A stretch of 64,000 nucleotides of DNA, taken from assembly GCA_024280375.1 (NCBI GenBank), contig JAJRQF010000095.1:1-64000 (forward strand), read 5' to 3'. A program made the translations under genes and the position numbers. Below are positions 17,853 to 26,886 of this stretch, one piece after another. The stretch comes from Alphaproteobacteria bacterium. Lineage in GTDB: Bacteria > Pseudomonadota > Alphaproteobacteria > Rhizobiales > Rhizobiaceae. The number at the start of each line of letters is the position of its first letter. Positions within the stretch are counted from its first letter, which is position 1. The notes under the pieces are model-generated. The model was not told the origin of the DNA. It searched no databases and was given only the letters and a program-made list of their open reading frames with translations.

Positions 17853-19151
17853 ATGGCACACGAAAATTACCAGAGCTGGGGCCGAAACACCCACATTGAA
17901 CGGCAGGCAAAGGCCTGGCATTCAGGTGATCTGAACAATGCCACCTCAAGCCTGTTACCGTTTGGCAATGGGCGTTCTTATGGCGACAGCTGCCATAATG
18001 ATCAGGGCTTGTTGCTGGATAATCGCGCCCATTCAAAAATCATTTCATTTGATGCGTCGGTTGGCGAAATTACCTGTGAAGCGGGTATTTTGCTGTGTGA
18101 TATTCTCAGCCATATCTCGCCCGCAGGTTGGTTTTTACCGGTTACGCCGGGCACTCAATTTGTCACCCTTGGCGGGGCAATTGCCAATGATGTGCATGGC
18201 AAAAACCATCACCGCACCGGTACATTTGGTTGCCACGTAGAGCGCTTTCGTTTGGAACGATCTGATCAGCCGCCACTTGAATGTTCAAGACAAGAAAACC
18301 AGATGTTGTTTAGCGCAACGATTGGCGGACTGGGACTGACCGGAAACATCACCAGCGCCACTATTAAACTGATGAAAATTACATCCATTGATATTGAACA
18401 GCAGGCCATTAAGTTCAATCGGTTGAGTGATTATTTCGCCATGGCTGAAGAGGCCGATCGCAACAATGAATACAGCGTGGCGTGGATCGATTCACTGGCT
18501 ACGGGGCGAAAACTCGGGCGCGGTCTGCTGCTAAACGGCAATCATGCAAAGAATGGCAATCTTGATTTTTCAACCACGCAGCCACTTTTCTCAGTGCCTT
18601 TTACGCCGCCAATATCTTTGATAAACGGCTTGGCCCTAAAAGCATTCAATCAGCTATACTATCACAAGCAGCAAAAGCGCGAAGTGATTAGCCACGCAAA
18701 GTGCAGCAGCTATTTCTACCCGCTCGATGGCATAGGAAAATGGAACCGGCTTTACGGCCCCAAAGGGTTATTTCAACATCAATCCGTTGTGCCGGTAGAA
18801 AATGCAGAAGCGGTCGTATCAAGCCTGATAAAGACCACCCAAACGGCCGGACATGGGTCGTTTCTCACCGTCTTAAAGCGCTTTGGCAATATCGCATCCC
18901 CCGGCTTTATGTCGTTTCCACGCGAGGGTTTTACGCTGACACTGGATTTTCCAAATTTTGGGAAAAAGACCCTCGCACTGTTAAACGATCTCGACCGGAT
19001 AACCATCAATGCCGGTGGTGCGATCAACCCTTATAAAGATGCCCGCATGTCGGCAGATACATTCAAGCAGGCTTTCCCCGATTGGCAAAAATTAGACGCA
19101 CTTCGCGATCCGGCCATCATGTCTGATTTTTGGCGCCGGGTAACGCAATAA
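17853..19151 (+). CDS. DprE1-like FAD-binding oxidoreductase (polyprenylphosphoryl-ribose 2'-oxidase)
   Basis: This 432-residue protein has a VAO/PCMH-type FAD domain: FGNGRSYGDSC near residue 38 and GGAIANDVHGKNHHRTGTFG near residue 110. The second motif is close to the flavin site of mycobacterial DprE1. DprE1 oxidises decaprenylphosphoryl-ribose at C2'; a reductase (DprE2) then gives the arabinose epimer. The ATG at 17853 lies behind AGG, eight bases after the stop of the HAD-UbiA gene, so the two form an operon. No DprE2-type classical SDR is present in the window, so the pathway here is incomplete or uses another reductase. Confidence 0.85.
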   Translation: MAHENYQSWGRNTHIERQAKAWHSGDLNNATSSLLPFGNGRSYGDSCHNDQGLLLDNRAHSKIISFDASVGEITCEAGILLCDILSHISPAGWFLPVTPGTQFVTLGGAIANDVHGKNHHRTGTFGCHVERFRLERSDQPPLECSRQENQMLFSATIGGLGLTGNITSATIKLMKITSIDIEQQAIKFNRLSDYFAMAEEADRNNEYSVAWIDSLATGRKLGRGLLLNGNHAKNGNLDFSTTQPLFSVPFTPPISLINGLALKAFNQLYYHKQQKREVISHAKCSSYFYPLDGIGKWNRLYGPKGLFQHQSVVPVENAEAVVSSLIKTTQTAGHGSFLTVLKRFGNIASPGFMSFPREGFTLTLDFPNFGKKTLALLNDLDRITINAGGAINPYKDARMSADTFKQAFPDWQKLDALRDPAIMSDFWRRVTQ

Positions 19152-20060
19152 TCAAGTCTCGGCTGGAACCATTTGCGCCAGTTTGCGCTCGTGCAACACG
19201 ATATAAAGCCCAGCGCCCATTGTGATCAAAATTCCAATTGCCGCCAACCCGTTGGGCAGGTCTGTGAATATCATCCAGCCAAACAGAGTTGCGACTGGTA
19301 TCTCCAGATATTGCATCGGGGCCAGCGTTGTTGAAGGTGCAAACCTTAGTGACCAGGCCATCAACAGGTGGGCAAATGTTCCAATTATTCCAATGGTAAG
19401 CAGTAATGAGGCTTCCACTCGATTGGGGATTACAATTGAAAGGGCAAACAAGTCAAAACTCGAGATTATCAAATGGATCGCCAGCAAAATTACTGTCGCC
19501 AGAATGCCGCTTGTTGCCTGCAGCTTGACCGGCTCTAGATCCTTGGAAATTTGCCGTGTTGTCAACATGAACAGCGCAAAAACGACGGCGACAAATAGCG
19601 GTATCAGCGCTGGCGCTCCGACTGCTGCAAAGCTTGGCTGCACAACCAGCAATGTCCCGATAAAGCCAACAGCACAGGCGATAATTCGCCTTGGCCCGAC
19701 CTGCTCGCCCAAGACATAGTGACCAAGCATTAACATAATAAACGGCATGACAAAGGCTATTGCCAGCGCATCTGCCAATGGCAAATAGCGAAGTGAAATA
19801 AACATACCGCCAATGCCTAGAATATGTAGAACGGTGCGAATAGCCATCATCCAGGCAACCCGCATTGGCATCTGAAATCCCTGTTTGCTCCAGATTAACA
19901 CCGGTATCAAAAACAAAGCCTGTGCAGCAAATCGCACCAGCAGCAACTCTCCCAATGGTATGGTTGCGCCGAGTAACTTCGCAATCGCATCGCCTAATGG
20001 AGCAAGGACGCAAAATCCCAGCATCAACAATATTCCAAAGGATGGGCGATCAACGTTCAT
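19152..20060 (-). CDS. EamA/DMT-family transporter (10 TM)
   Basis: This 302-residue membrane protein has about ten hydrophobic segments in two homologous halves, as in the drug/metabolite transporter superfamily (EamA domains). An internal acid-containing loop before PRRIIACAVGFIGTLLVV matches the usual start of TM5. Such proteins export amino acids, cofactors or other metabolites; the substrate is not predictable. It is transcribed against its neighbours and its stop abuts that of the DprE1-like gene, so it is probably not part of the surrounding cluster. The ATG is at 20060. Confidence 0.85.
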   Translation of the reverse strand: MNVDRPSFGILLMLGFCVLAPLGDAIAKLLGATIPLGELLLVRFAAQALFLIPVLIWSKQGFQMPMRVAWMMAIRTVLHILGIGGMFISLRYLPLADALAIAFVMPFIMLMLGHYVLGEQVGPRRIIACAVGFIGTLLVVQPSFAAVGAPALIPLFVAVVFALFMLTTRQISKDLEPVKLQATSGILATVILLAIHLIISSFDLFALSIVIPNRVEASLLLTIGIIGTFAHLLMAWSLRFAPSTTLAPMQYLEIPVATLFGWMIFTDLPNGLAAIGILITMGAGLYIVLHERKLAQMVPAET

Positions 20061-20415
20061 CGCGACACGTTAGTCGGCTAATCTGTTGCTGACAATCGGG
20101 ATAACAAAATGAACTCAGCATTCTGCGTTTTTGATGCACCTGCTTTCGATACGAGCGCCAGCGTCTTTGGTTTAGTTCAGCACGGCTTGTGGTTCGATTG
20201 TTAACATTTGAAAATTCGCAATTGCGACTCCTTTTTGATAAAGCACGACAAATCAATACCTTATATGGTATTTGATACAAGTTTATTCAATTGCAACCGG
20301 AAAATTCCACAGGCCCTTTACCAGGTTTTTTCACGTGATTGTAACAGCCTTTATATAGGGTCTTCCCTATTGGGGCGACGGTTTTGAGGCTGTAAATTTT
20401 GGGGGTTCAAAGGCA
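20061..20415. other. Divergent intergenic region without a gene
   Basis: These 355 bases separate the transporter and the small flippase-like gene, which point apart. The region is AT-rich and holds both promoters by implication. I see no convincing ORF, RNA gene or long inverted repeat. Confidence 0.5.
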
Positions 20416-20862
20416 ATGAACTATATTCATTTTATTCTGTTCACGGTCTTTACCAACGCAGCCGCGCAAATCATGCTGAAATATGGGATGACCAGTCTCG
20501 GCGCGATTCAAATGGTTTCTCCAGTGACCATTCCAGCCGTCGTCCTTACTATCTTCAAAGTCGTATTTAACCCCTGGGTTTTTGCTGGATTGCTAACCTT
20601 TGTCATTTCCATGGCATCGCACCTTTATGTGCTGACCAAAGTCGAATTATCCTTTGCCTACCCCTTCCTGAGCCTTGCCTATGTGGCGGTCGCCATCATC
20701 GCATGGTTGGTATTTGCCGAAGACCTGAACGGGTGGCGGATTGCCGGAATTGGCTTCATCTCCATCGGCACAGTTCTCATTGCCCAAGGTGGGACCAAAG
20801 AACACGAACCAATCAAAACAGCGCAATCAAATCAACACGTGGCATCAGTTGCCGGAGAATAA
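20416..20862 (+). CDS. Small 4-TM EamA/ArnE-ArnF-like protein, candidate polyprenyl-phosphate-sugar flippase
   Basis: This 148-residue protein has four hydrophobic segments and the single-domain EamA build of the SMR/ArnE/ArnF group. The sequence FTNAAAQIMLKYGM in TM1 and ISMASHLYVLTKVELSFAYP before TM3 resembles ArnE/ArnF, which flip undecaprenyl-phosphate-aminoarabinose to the periplasmic side. In a cluster with a DPPR-synthase-like fusion, a DprE1 homologue, sugar-modifying enzymes and a GT-C-like protein, a flippase of polyprenyl-phosphate-pentose is the natural reading. The alternative is a small multidrug transporter. The ATG at 20416 follows AAAGG; the next gene starts four bases after its stop. 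Confidence 0.75.
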   Translation: MNYIHFILFTVFTNAAAQIMLKYGMTSLGAIQMVSPVTIPAVVLTIFKVVFNPWVFAGLLTFVISMASHLYVLTKVELSFAYPFLSLAYVAVAIIAWLVFAEDLNGWRIAGIGFISIGTVLIAQGGTKEHEPIKTAQSNQHVASVAGE

Positions 20863-20866
20863 TAGC

Positions 20867-21898
20867 ATGAAACATATCATATATGGTGGTGACGGGTTCG
20901 TCGGCAGTTATCTGGCAGCACAGCTTATGAAGGATGGTGAAAAGGTCGTCGTTGGCGATATCAAGCGCAGCGATCATGCGCATTACCAATCGAAAAAAAA
21001 TGCAGTTGAATTTGTTACCCTTGATGTGACCAAGCCGGAAGATTTCGACAAAATCGAAATCAAGCCCGATGACGCCATTTATAATATGTCAGCCATAATG
21101 CTAAGCCCGATTGTAACCCGCGCCGAACGCTATGATTTTTTCTGGCCGGTCAATTTTTTCGGTACGCGAAACATTTTGAATGCAATGGAAAAATCCGGCG
21201 CTAAAAACCTCGTTCATTTTACGACCGACATGATTTACGGCCACACAATATTCAACCCAATGAGCGAAGATCACCCGGTCGCACCGATTGGTGAATATGG
21301 GGCATCCAAGCTTGCAACCGAAGTGCTGGCTGCTGAATGGCGTGAAAAAGGCTTTAACATTTCGCTGTTTCGTCCGCGCCTGATTATTGGGCCCGGGCGT
21401 CTCGGCATTTTGGAAAAACTATTCAAACTGATCGACTATAATTTGCCAGTGCCGATGATCGGCTCCGGTAAAAACCCATATCAATTTATCTCGGTGTTCG
21501 ATTGTGCAGAAGCCGCGCGCCTTGCATGGAAAGCAGGATTTCCAAATGAGGCTTATAATCTTGGCTCAACCAACCCGCCGCCGGTGCGCAAACTTTTGGG
21601 CGATCTGATCAAGGAAGCCAATAGCTGGTCTGTCCTGCTGCCAACGCCAGCGCCGCTGGTCAAAATGACTTTGAATATGCTGGACTGGATGAACATGCCA
21701 ATTATGGACCCGGAGCAATATATGATTGCCGACGAGGTTTGCATTCTTGATTGCTCCAAGGGCGAACGCGAACTTGGCTGGGTTCCGCAATACCGTGATG
21801 AAGATATGTTGATTTCCGCCTACCGGGAATATCGGGCCAATAAGGATGCGGACAATGATACCGCCCACGGCACGGCTCCCACGTCAGAAGCCACCTGA
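20867..21898 (+). CDS. NAD(P)-dependent sugar epimerase/dehydratase (extended SDR)
   Basis: This 343-residue extended SDR has IIYGGDGFVGSYLA at the N-terminus (NAD-binding glycine motif), TTDMIYG (catalytic Thr/Ser region) and YGASK (catalytic Tyr-Lys). It should act on a nucleotide- or lipid-linked sugar; family members are epimerases, dehydratases and reductases. The ATG at 20867 lies behind GGAG and immediately follows the flippase-like gene. It could supply an altered pentose, or less likely stand in for the missing DprE2 reductase; that enzyme is normally a shorter classical SDR. Confidence 0.83.
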   Translation: MKHIIYGGDGFVGSYLAAQLMKDGEKVVVGDIKRSDHAHYQSKKNAVEFVTLDVTKPEDFDKIEIKPDDAIYNMSAIMLSPIVTRAERYDFFWPVNFFGTRNILNAMEKSGAKNLVHFTTDMIYGHTIFNPMSEDHPVAPIGEYGASKLATEVLAAEWREKGFNISLFRPRLIIGPGRLGILEKLFKLIDYNLPVPMIGSGKNPYQFISVFDCAEAARLAWKAGFPNEAYNLGSTNPPPVRKLLGDLIKEANSWSVLLPTPAPLVKMTLNMLDWMNMPIMDPEQYMIADEVCILDCSKGERELGWVPQYRDEDMLISAYREYRANKDADNDTAHGTAPTSEAT

Positions 21899-21944
21899 AT
21901 TTTGAATAAGAGAAATTTCATCCGCTTATAATAGGATTAGTTCA

Positions 21945-23417
21945 ATGCTTGATATGCCAACCAAAACCGTCGCTGAGGAAGATACCCGCACCATGAGTGA
22001 AACACCAACACTCGCAGGCACCAACAAACCCGCATTGCTGGGCGTTGAGGAGGCAAAATCAATGAGCCTCAAACAGATGACGGATCTTTTCAAGACCCAT
22101 CTCAATCCGGGGCAATATCATTTTATGAAGCTGCTGGGTTTCCACAAGGTGAAAATCGAACGCGCTGAAGGTATGTATTATATCGACGATAAGGGCCGCA
22201 AAATCCTCGATTTCTTCGGTGGCTTCGGCTCGCTCGCATTCGGTCACAACCACCCACGTATATTGAAAGCCCGCAAGCAGTTTCAGGACGAAAACCGCCA
22301 TGAAATCGCCATGGCTTTTCTATCTCAGTATGCATCGGCTTTGGCGCATAATCTGGCGACCATCTCGCCCGGCAATCTAAACATGGTGTTTCTCGGCTCT
22401 TCAGGTTCTGAGGCCATGGAGGCTGCTATTAAAGTTGCAGAACAGGCACAAGGGCCACAACGCTCTAAAGTGCTTTATGCGGAAAACTCCTTCCACGGCA
22501 AAACCAAAGGCGTATTATCGCTGACTGACAGCCCGCTTTATCGTTCTGAATTTAATCTGGTCAACAATGTCGCGAAAGTTCCTTTTGGTAATATTGATGC
22601 CATTCGCACGGCCCTCAACAACGATCCGGAAATTGGCATTATCTGCCTTGAAACCATTCAGGGCGGCGGCGGCATTATTCAGGCACCTGTTGAGTTTTGG
22701 CAGCAGCTGCGCGCGCTCTGTGATGAAAAAAATGTTTTGTGGATTGCTGATGAAGTTCAGTGCGGGCTTGGCCGTTCGGGCCGTTTCTATGCCTTTGAAC
22801 ATGCGGGTGTTGTGCCGGACGTAACAGCATTGGCAAAATCCCTCGGCGGTGGAAAATGTGCAATGGCTGCGATGATCACGACCACAGAAATCTATATGAA
22901 AGCCTATGGTAAGCCAGCCAATGCGATGATCCATGCGGCAGCCACCTTTGGCGGCATTGGTGAAGCCTGCATCACCTCGATCGAAGGCCTCAACATTCTT
23001 TATGATGAAGACCTGATCGGCAATGCGGCGCGTTCTGGCGACTATATGTTGCAGGAACTAAACCGGTTGAAGGAAAAATACCCGAAGATTATCAAGGATG
23101 TACGCGGTCAGGGCCTAATGATCGGTCTGGAATTGCAGGATTTCTCGCAAACCCTGCCCTTCGCCATCAAACCCGCCGTTTCACTGTTGGATGCCAAGCT
23201 CAAAGGCTCACTTTCAGGCTTCATCGGGGCAGCCCTGTTGCGCGACCATGATGTGCTGGTCGCCTTTACCGAATATAACCGCAATGTCATTCGCCTTGAA
23301 CCGCCGTTGATTGCGGAAAAGCAACATGTGGACCAGTTTATCGCCGCGCTCGACAGTGTTTTGGGTGAAGGGGTGGTGAAAATTGTTACCAAGTTCCTCA
23401 AATCTCAGGTCAGTTAA
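21945..23417 (+). CDS. Class III PLP-dependent aminotransferase
   Basis: This 490-residue enzyme has the class III layout: FFGGFGSLAFGHNHP, GSSGSEAMEAAIKVA for phosphate binding, the WIADEVQCGLGRSG segment with the PLP-contacting Asp, and the Schiff-base Lys in LAKSLGGGK. Related enzymes transaminate ornithine, putrescine and other omega-amines, or the hopanoid side chain (HpnO type). It lies 46 bases downstream of the epimerase in the same direction, so it probably belongs to the same cell-surface or lipid pathway and may add an amino group to a sugar or polyol. ATG 21945 is taken; an in-frame ATG at 21993 is also possible. Confidence 0.85.
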   Translation: MLDMPTKTVAEEDTRTMSETPTLAGTNKPALLGVEEAKSMSLKQMTDLFKTHLNPGQYHFMKLLGFHKVKIERAEGMYYIDDKGRKILDFFGGFGSLAFGHNHPRILKARKQFQDENRHEIAMAFLSQYASALAHNLATISPGNLNMVFLGSSGSEAMEAAIKVAEQAQGPQRSKVLYAENSFHGKTKGVLSLTDSPLYRSEFNLVNNVAKVPFGNIDAIRTALNNDPEIGIICLETIQGGGGIIQAPVEFWQQLRALCDEKNVLWIADEVQCGLGRSGRFYAFEHAGVVPDVTALAKSLGGGKCAMAAMITTTEIYMKAYGKPANAMIHAAATFGGIGEACITSIEGLNILYDEDLIGNAARSGDYMLQELNRLKEKYPKIIKDVRGQGLMIGLELQDFSQTLPFAIKPAVSLLDAKLKGSLSGFIGAALLRDHDVLVAFTEYNRNVIRLEPPLIAEKQHVDQFIAALDSVLGEGVVKIVTKFLKSQVS

Positions 23418-23449
23418 GCCCGGTTGAACAAAGTTTGAATGGATGACCC

Positions 23450-24637
23450 ATGAGCGTCACAAACGATAATCAGCAAAAAGATCTGTTTTGGTCTCCCAAA
23501 GCAGTAATTGCATTGGTGCGACCGATCCTATCCAAATCAATATTGGACCGGCTGTCGTTGATTTTGTTCGTTTTGTTTCTGATGGCAATCGCGGTTATTG
23601 GCCTGAAAAAGCCCGAATATAACTGGGATATGGCACCCTATATTGCCGCCGCCATTCAAACTGATGGCAGCAATGTAGAAGAATTACACCAAAAAACATG
23701 GGATATGATCGAGGCGCGCGCGTCGCAAAATCAGATATACAATCTCAAAGCCGGCAATCCCTACAATCTGCATCTTTATGCAAACCCGGATGCATTCTAT
23801 TCGATGTTGCCGATGTATGAGGTGAAAGTTGCCTATATTTCGGCCGTTCGGTTTTTAGGAAAGATCGCCAATCCGGTTGATGCAACCATCTGGATCAGCG
23901 TAATTTCATCGCTGATCTTTGGTGGAATTTGCCTCGTCTGGATGATACGCGGCGAATTTGCGCAGGCGGCACCCGTGGTTATTTCCATCATGTTGCTGGC
24001 CGGGTTTTTCTATATGCCGCGCATCGCAACGCCAGATTTGATGTTTGCGGCGCTCTGTCTGGGTGGGATTTACCTGCTGTTACGCGGTAATGATCTTGCG
24101 GCCCTGCCCTTGCTGTTTATGGCGTTCCTGGTACGCCCGGACAATATCATTTTCCTGTTCGCATTATGCCTTTCGGCAATCTTGTTCAGCCAAAGGAAGC
24201 TCGGATTGTTTGCGCTTTTTGGCGCGGCCCTTGCCAGCTATTTCTGGATTACCAGCGGCAATAATCACCCCGGATGGTGGGCGCATTTCTACTTTTCCAA
24301 CGTGGAAATACAAAACACAATGGTTGGTTTTAATCCGGATTTTTCTGTTCTGGATTATTTCAAAGGCCTTGCTCGGGGCGCATCAATTGCGCTGCAAAAC
24401 AATAATTGGCCCAAATTAATGCTGGTTCTGCTATTCGCCTGGGGCATGCTGGCGCGCGCTGGCATGGCACCGAACCGCCGCGCAACCGCGATGCTGGTTG
24501 CCATCATCCTTTGCTTTGGTGGTAAGTTCATTACCTTCCCATTGCCAGATGATCGCACCTATTTTGTCTTTGTGGTGGCGTTCGCGATGATCTTGCTTGA
24601 GACGTGGAAGCCACGGCTGGATTTGAGCGCGACATAG
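23450..24637 (+). CDS. Polytopic membrane protein, GT-C glycosyltransferase-like
   Basis: This 395-residue protein has about ten hydrophobic segments. After the first TM comes a periplasmic loop with YNWDMAPYIAAAIQ, the place where GT-C glycosyltransferases (PMT, ArnT and arabinosyltransferase type) carry a catalytic acidic residue. I recognise no specific family, so the assignment rests on topology and context: downstream of genes for a polyprenyl-phosphate-pentose donor and a flippase, a GT-C enzyme is the expected last player. The ATG is at 23450. A terminator-like hairpin follows at 24639. Confidence 0.6.
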   Translation: MSVTNDNQQKDLFWSPKAVIALVRPILSKSILDRLSLILFVLFLMAIAVIGLKKPEYNWDMAPYIAAAIQTDGSNVEELHQKTWDMIEARASQNQIYNLKAGNPYNLHLYANPDAFYSMLPMYEVKVAYISAVRFLGKIANPVDATIWISVISSLIFGGICLVWMIRGEFAQAAPVVISIMLLAGFFYMPRIATPDLMFAALCLGGIYLLLRGNDLAALPLLFMAFLVRPDNIIFLFALCLSAILFSQRKLGLFALFGAALASYFWITSGNNHPGWWAHFYFSNVEIQNTMVGFNPDFSVLDYFKGLARGASIALQNNNWPKLMLVLLFAWGMLARAGMAPNRRATAMLVAIILCFGGKFITFPLPDDRTYFVFVVAFAMILLETWKPRLDLSAT

Positions 24638-24638
24638 A

Positions 24639-24667
24639 AAAAACCGGGAGCATTTCTGCCCCCGGTC
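24639..24667 (-). terminator. Rho-independent terminator of the ABC transporter operon
   Basis: The stem ACCGGG/CCCGGT (24643-24648 with 24661-24666) is followed, read on the minus strand, by a run of six T. It sits just past the stop of the binding-protein gene and lies between convergent genes, so it may slow transcription from both sides. Confidence 0.7.
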
Positions 24668-24690
24668 AATTATTCAATAATCAATAGAGC

Positions 24691-25743
24691 CTAGCGCGGA
24701 GGCAATGGCATCCAGGCTGGAACAGAAACGGCCGCATGGGCAAACTGTGGCAATTTGGCCGACAGGTCTTCCATGTTTTTAATGTCGGCATCATTCAACA
24801 TTTTCTGAGTAATCAGCGTTGGTGGAATGATCACATTGTGGCCTGGGTCTTCACCGGCAAGCAACATCGCCAGAGTGCGCACCGATACTTCACCCACAAC
24901 GGCCGGGTTAGTTGCAGCGGTTGCAGCCCATGCACTACCACTTTCGCGCATTGCAGAAATATCAGCTGTAGATACGTCAGCTGAATAAATCTTGATCTGA
25001 CTGGTAAGGCCAGCCTCATCAACGGCAATTTTCACGCCTTTTGCAAATTCATCATAAGGTGCAAACATTACTGTAATGTCTGGATTTGCCTGCAAAACAG
25101 AACGCGCCTGATTGGCGACCGAGTTGGCGATTGGATTGTCTAATGTGCCAAATACAGCTTTCTCAACAATACCGGAATATTTGGCTTTAAACTTCAACCA
25201 AGTTTCATCGCGGCGGTCCAGTGGTGCAATACCGGGCACATAGACATAGCCCGCTTTAAAGCTTTCACCATTGTCTTTAATGGCCTGCTCTAATGCCAGT
25301 CTTGCTAGGTCACGGTCAGATTGTTCGACCTGAGGCACTTTTGGGTTTTTGACATTCACATCAAAGGCAACAACTTTGATGCCCGCATCCAGTGCACGTT
25401 GTACAGCTTCTTGCATGGATTCAGTCAAACCATGCTGTACGATGATGCCTTGAACGCCAAGCGCAATTGCCTGATCGACCATATCGGCTTGAAGGGCTGC
25501 ATCCTGACGACTGTCAAAAATTCGCAAATCAACGCCAATGGCTTTGGCCTGCGCTTCGACACCTGAAAGGTAGGCCTGAAAGAAATCGCCGGTTGAAATA
25601 TAGCGCACCAAAGCAATTTTTACTTTGCCCGGGTCATCAAAAGGTGCCGGCATTTCAGCCGCAAATGATGGGGCGACAAAGCCCGTGGTAAGCGCTGCAA
25701 ATCCTCCTGCAAGCGACATAAATAAACGACGAGTAAGTTTCAT
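24691..25743 (-). CDS. Sugar ABC transporter periplasmic binding protein (RbsB/type I PBP)
   Basis: This 350-residue protein has a signal peptide (KLTRRLFMSLAGGFAALTTG, cleaved after a FAA-type site) and a type I periplasmic binding fold: KIALVRYISTGDFFQAYLSGVE, GVQGIIVQHGLTES, VAFDVNV. It belongs with ribose/xylose/autoinducer-2-type binding proteins. The ATG at 25743 has a GGGAG ribosome binding site; a longer frame upstream lacks homology. With MtnK and MtnA encoded divergently, the likeliest ligand is 5-methylthioribose or a related 5-deoxypentose. It is the promoter-distal gene of the operon. Confidence 0.9.
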   Translation of the reverse strand: MKLTRRLFMSLAGGFAALTTGFVAPSFAAEMPAPFDDPGKVKIALVRYISTGDFFQAYLSGVEAQAKAIGVDLRIFDSRQDAALQADMVDQAIALGVQGIIVQHGLTESMQEAVQRALDAGIKVVAFDVNVKNPKVPQVEQSDRDLARLALEQAIKDNGESFKAGYVYVPGIAPLDRRDETWLKFKAKYSGIVEKAVFGTLDNPIANSVANQARSVLQANPDITVMFAPYDEFAKGVKIAVDEAGLTSQIKIYSADVSTADISAMRESGSAWAATAATNPAVVGEVSVRTLAMLLAGEDPGHNVIIPPTLITQKMLNDADIKNMEDLSAKLPQFAHAAVSVPAWMPLPPR

Positions 25744-25774
25744 TTTATTTTCTCCCTGTTGGTTCAATGAAAAG

Positions 25775-26839
25775 TTATGTATGGCCACCCCCACGCCGAC
25801 CTGACAGCGCAAAGGTGAATACGAGAGCGACGACCAGCACCGCTCCCTTGACGAAATCCTGAGTGTAATATGGCGCATTCATCATGGTCATTCCCTGTAA
25901 AAGAATACCCACAAACAAAGCGCCAATTGCTGTGCCAAACGCGTTGGGCTTGGCAGCCCCCAGGACGGCGAAACCAATGAGTGCCGCTGCAACGGCATCC
26001 AGCAATAGGTTATTTCCAGATGCTATATCACCGCGCCCCAACCGGGCAGACAACAATATCCCGCCAACGGAGGCAAGCACACCGGAAATCATATAGGCAA
26101 TAATTTTATAGCGGTTGACATTTGTGCCAGCCAGGCTTGCGGCGCGCTCGTTTGAGCCGATTGCATACATCAAACGGCCGTGTCGGGTGAGTTCCAGAAA
26201 CACCCACACAAGCACCGCAATAACCACCAAAAAAACTACTGATAAAGGAATAAGATTATCAATGAAAAAGTCGAGCCGGTGGCGACCAAGGGCAAGAAAT
26301 TCTGGAGGGAATTTGCCATTTGCCACCTCTCCGCCCGGCAATCTCATACCGGTCGCTATTGAGCGGCCTTCGGTTGGAATGCGCTGTAATCCGATGAGAA
26401 GAAACATCATGCCAAGCGTTGCCAACAGATCAGGCACGCGCATTTTTACAATCAGAATACCGTTTATAAACCCGACAAATGCCCCCATGACAAGGCAGGC
26501 TGCGACCGCAAAAAATGCGTTCATTTCCCAGACAACCATCACATAGGCAGAAAGCATCAAGGCCGATGTGGCGATTGACCCGATCGACAAATCAAATCCA
26601 TCGACCACCAGTGTCGCCGTTACACCAAGCGCCAGAATGCCGGTAATCGCCACAGACTGAAAAATAAATACAGCGCTATATGGCCCGGCAAACCCTTCTG
26701 CCGCCAGCGAGAAAAATAAAACCATCCCCAATAGCAGAGCTAGAAATCCATAACGGATGGCAAAATCTGTCAGCTTGCTACCGTTATCCGGTTTGTTGGT
26801 GCCAGCATCTTGAGCACCTTTGTTTGTTTCACTTTGCAT
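25775..26839 (-). CDS. Sugar ABC transporter permease (RbsC-like)
   Basis: This 354-residue membrane protein has the BPD_transp_2 fold of ribose-type permeases, with about nine to ten TM segments and the diagnostic stretch VDGFDLSIGSIATSA near residue 85 and later GSNERAASLAGTNVNRYK, the cytoplasmic coupling region. It should form the membrane channel for the binding protein at 24691 and the ATPase at 26887. ATG 26839 is preferred over TTG 26845. Spacing to both neighbours is short (31 and 47 bases), as in one operon. Confidence 0.92.
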   Translation of the reverse strand: MQSETNKGAQDAGTNKPDNGSKLTDFAIRYGFLALLLGMVLFFSLAAEGFAGPYSAVFIFQSVAITGILALGVTATLVVDGFDLSIGSIATSALMLSAYVMVVWEMNAFFAVAACLVMGAFVGFINGILIVKMRVPDLLATLGMMFLLIGLQRIPTEGRSIATGMRLPGGEVANGKFPPEFLALGRHRLDFFIDNLIPLSVVFLVVIAVLVWVFLELTRHGRLMYAIGSNERAASLAGTNVNRYKIIAYMISGVLASVGGILLSARLGRGDIASGNNLLLDAVAAALIGFAVLGAAKPNAFGTAIGALFVGILLQGMTMMNAPYYTQDFVKGAVLVVALVFTFALSGRRGGGHT

Positions 26840-26886
26840 ATTCAATTATTGCCTGTTAATTCTGGCCGCTTCATCATTTATATTAA

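Noticed and set aside
20867-23417. Hopanoid side-chain genes (HpnA-like epimerase, HpnO-like aminotransferase)
   Set aside because: No squalene-hopene cyclase or other hpn gene is near, and the DprE1/UbiA context fits a sugar-lipid pathway better.
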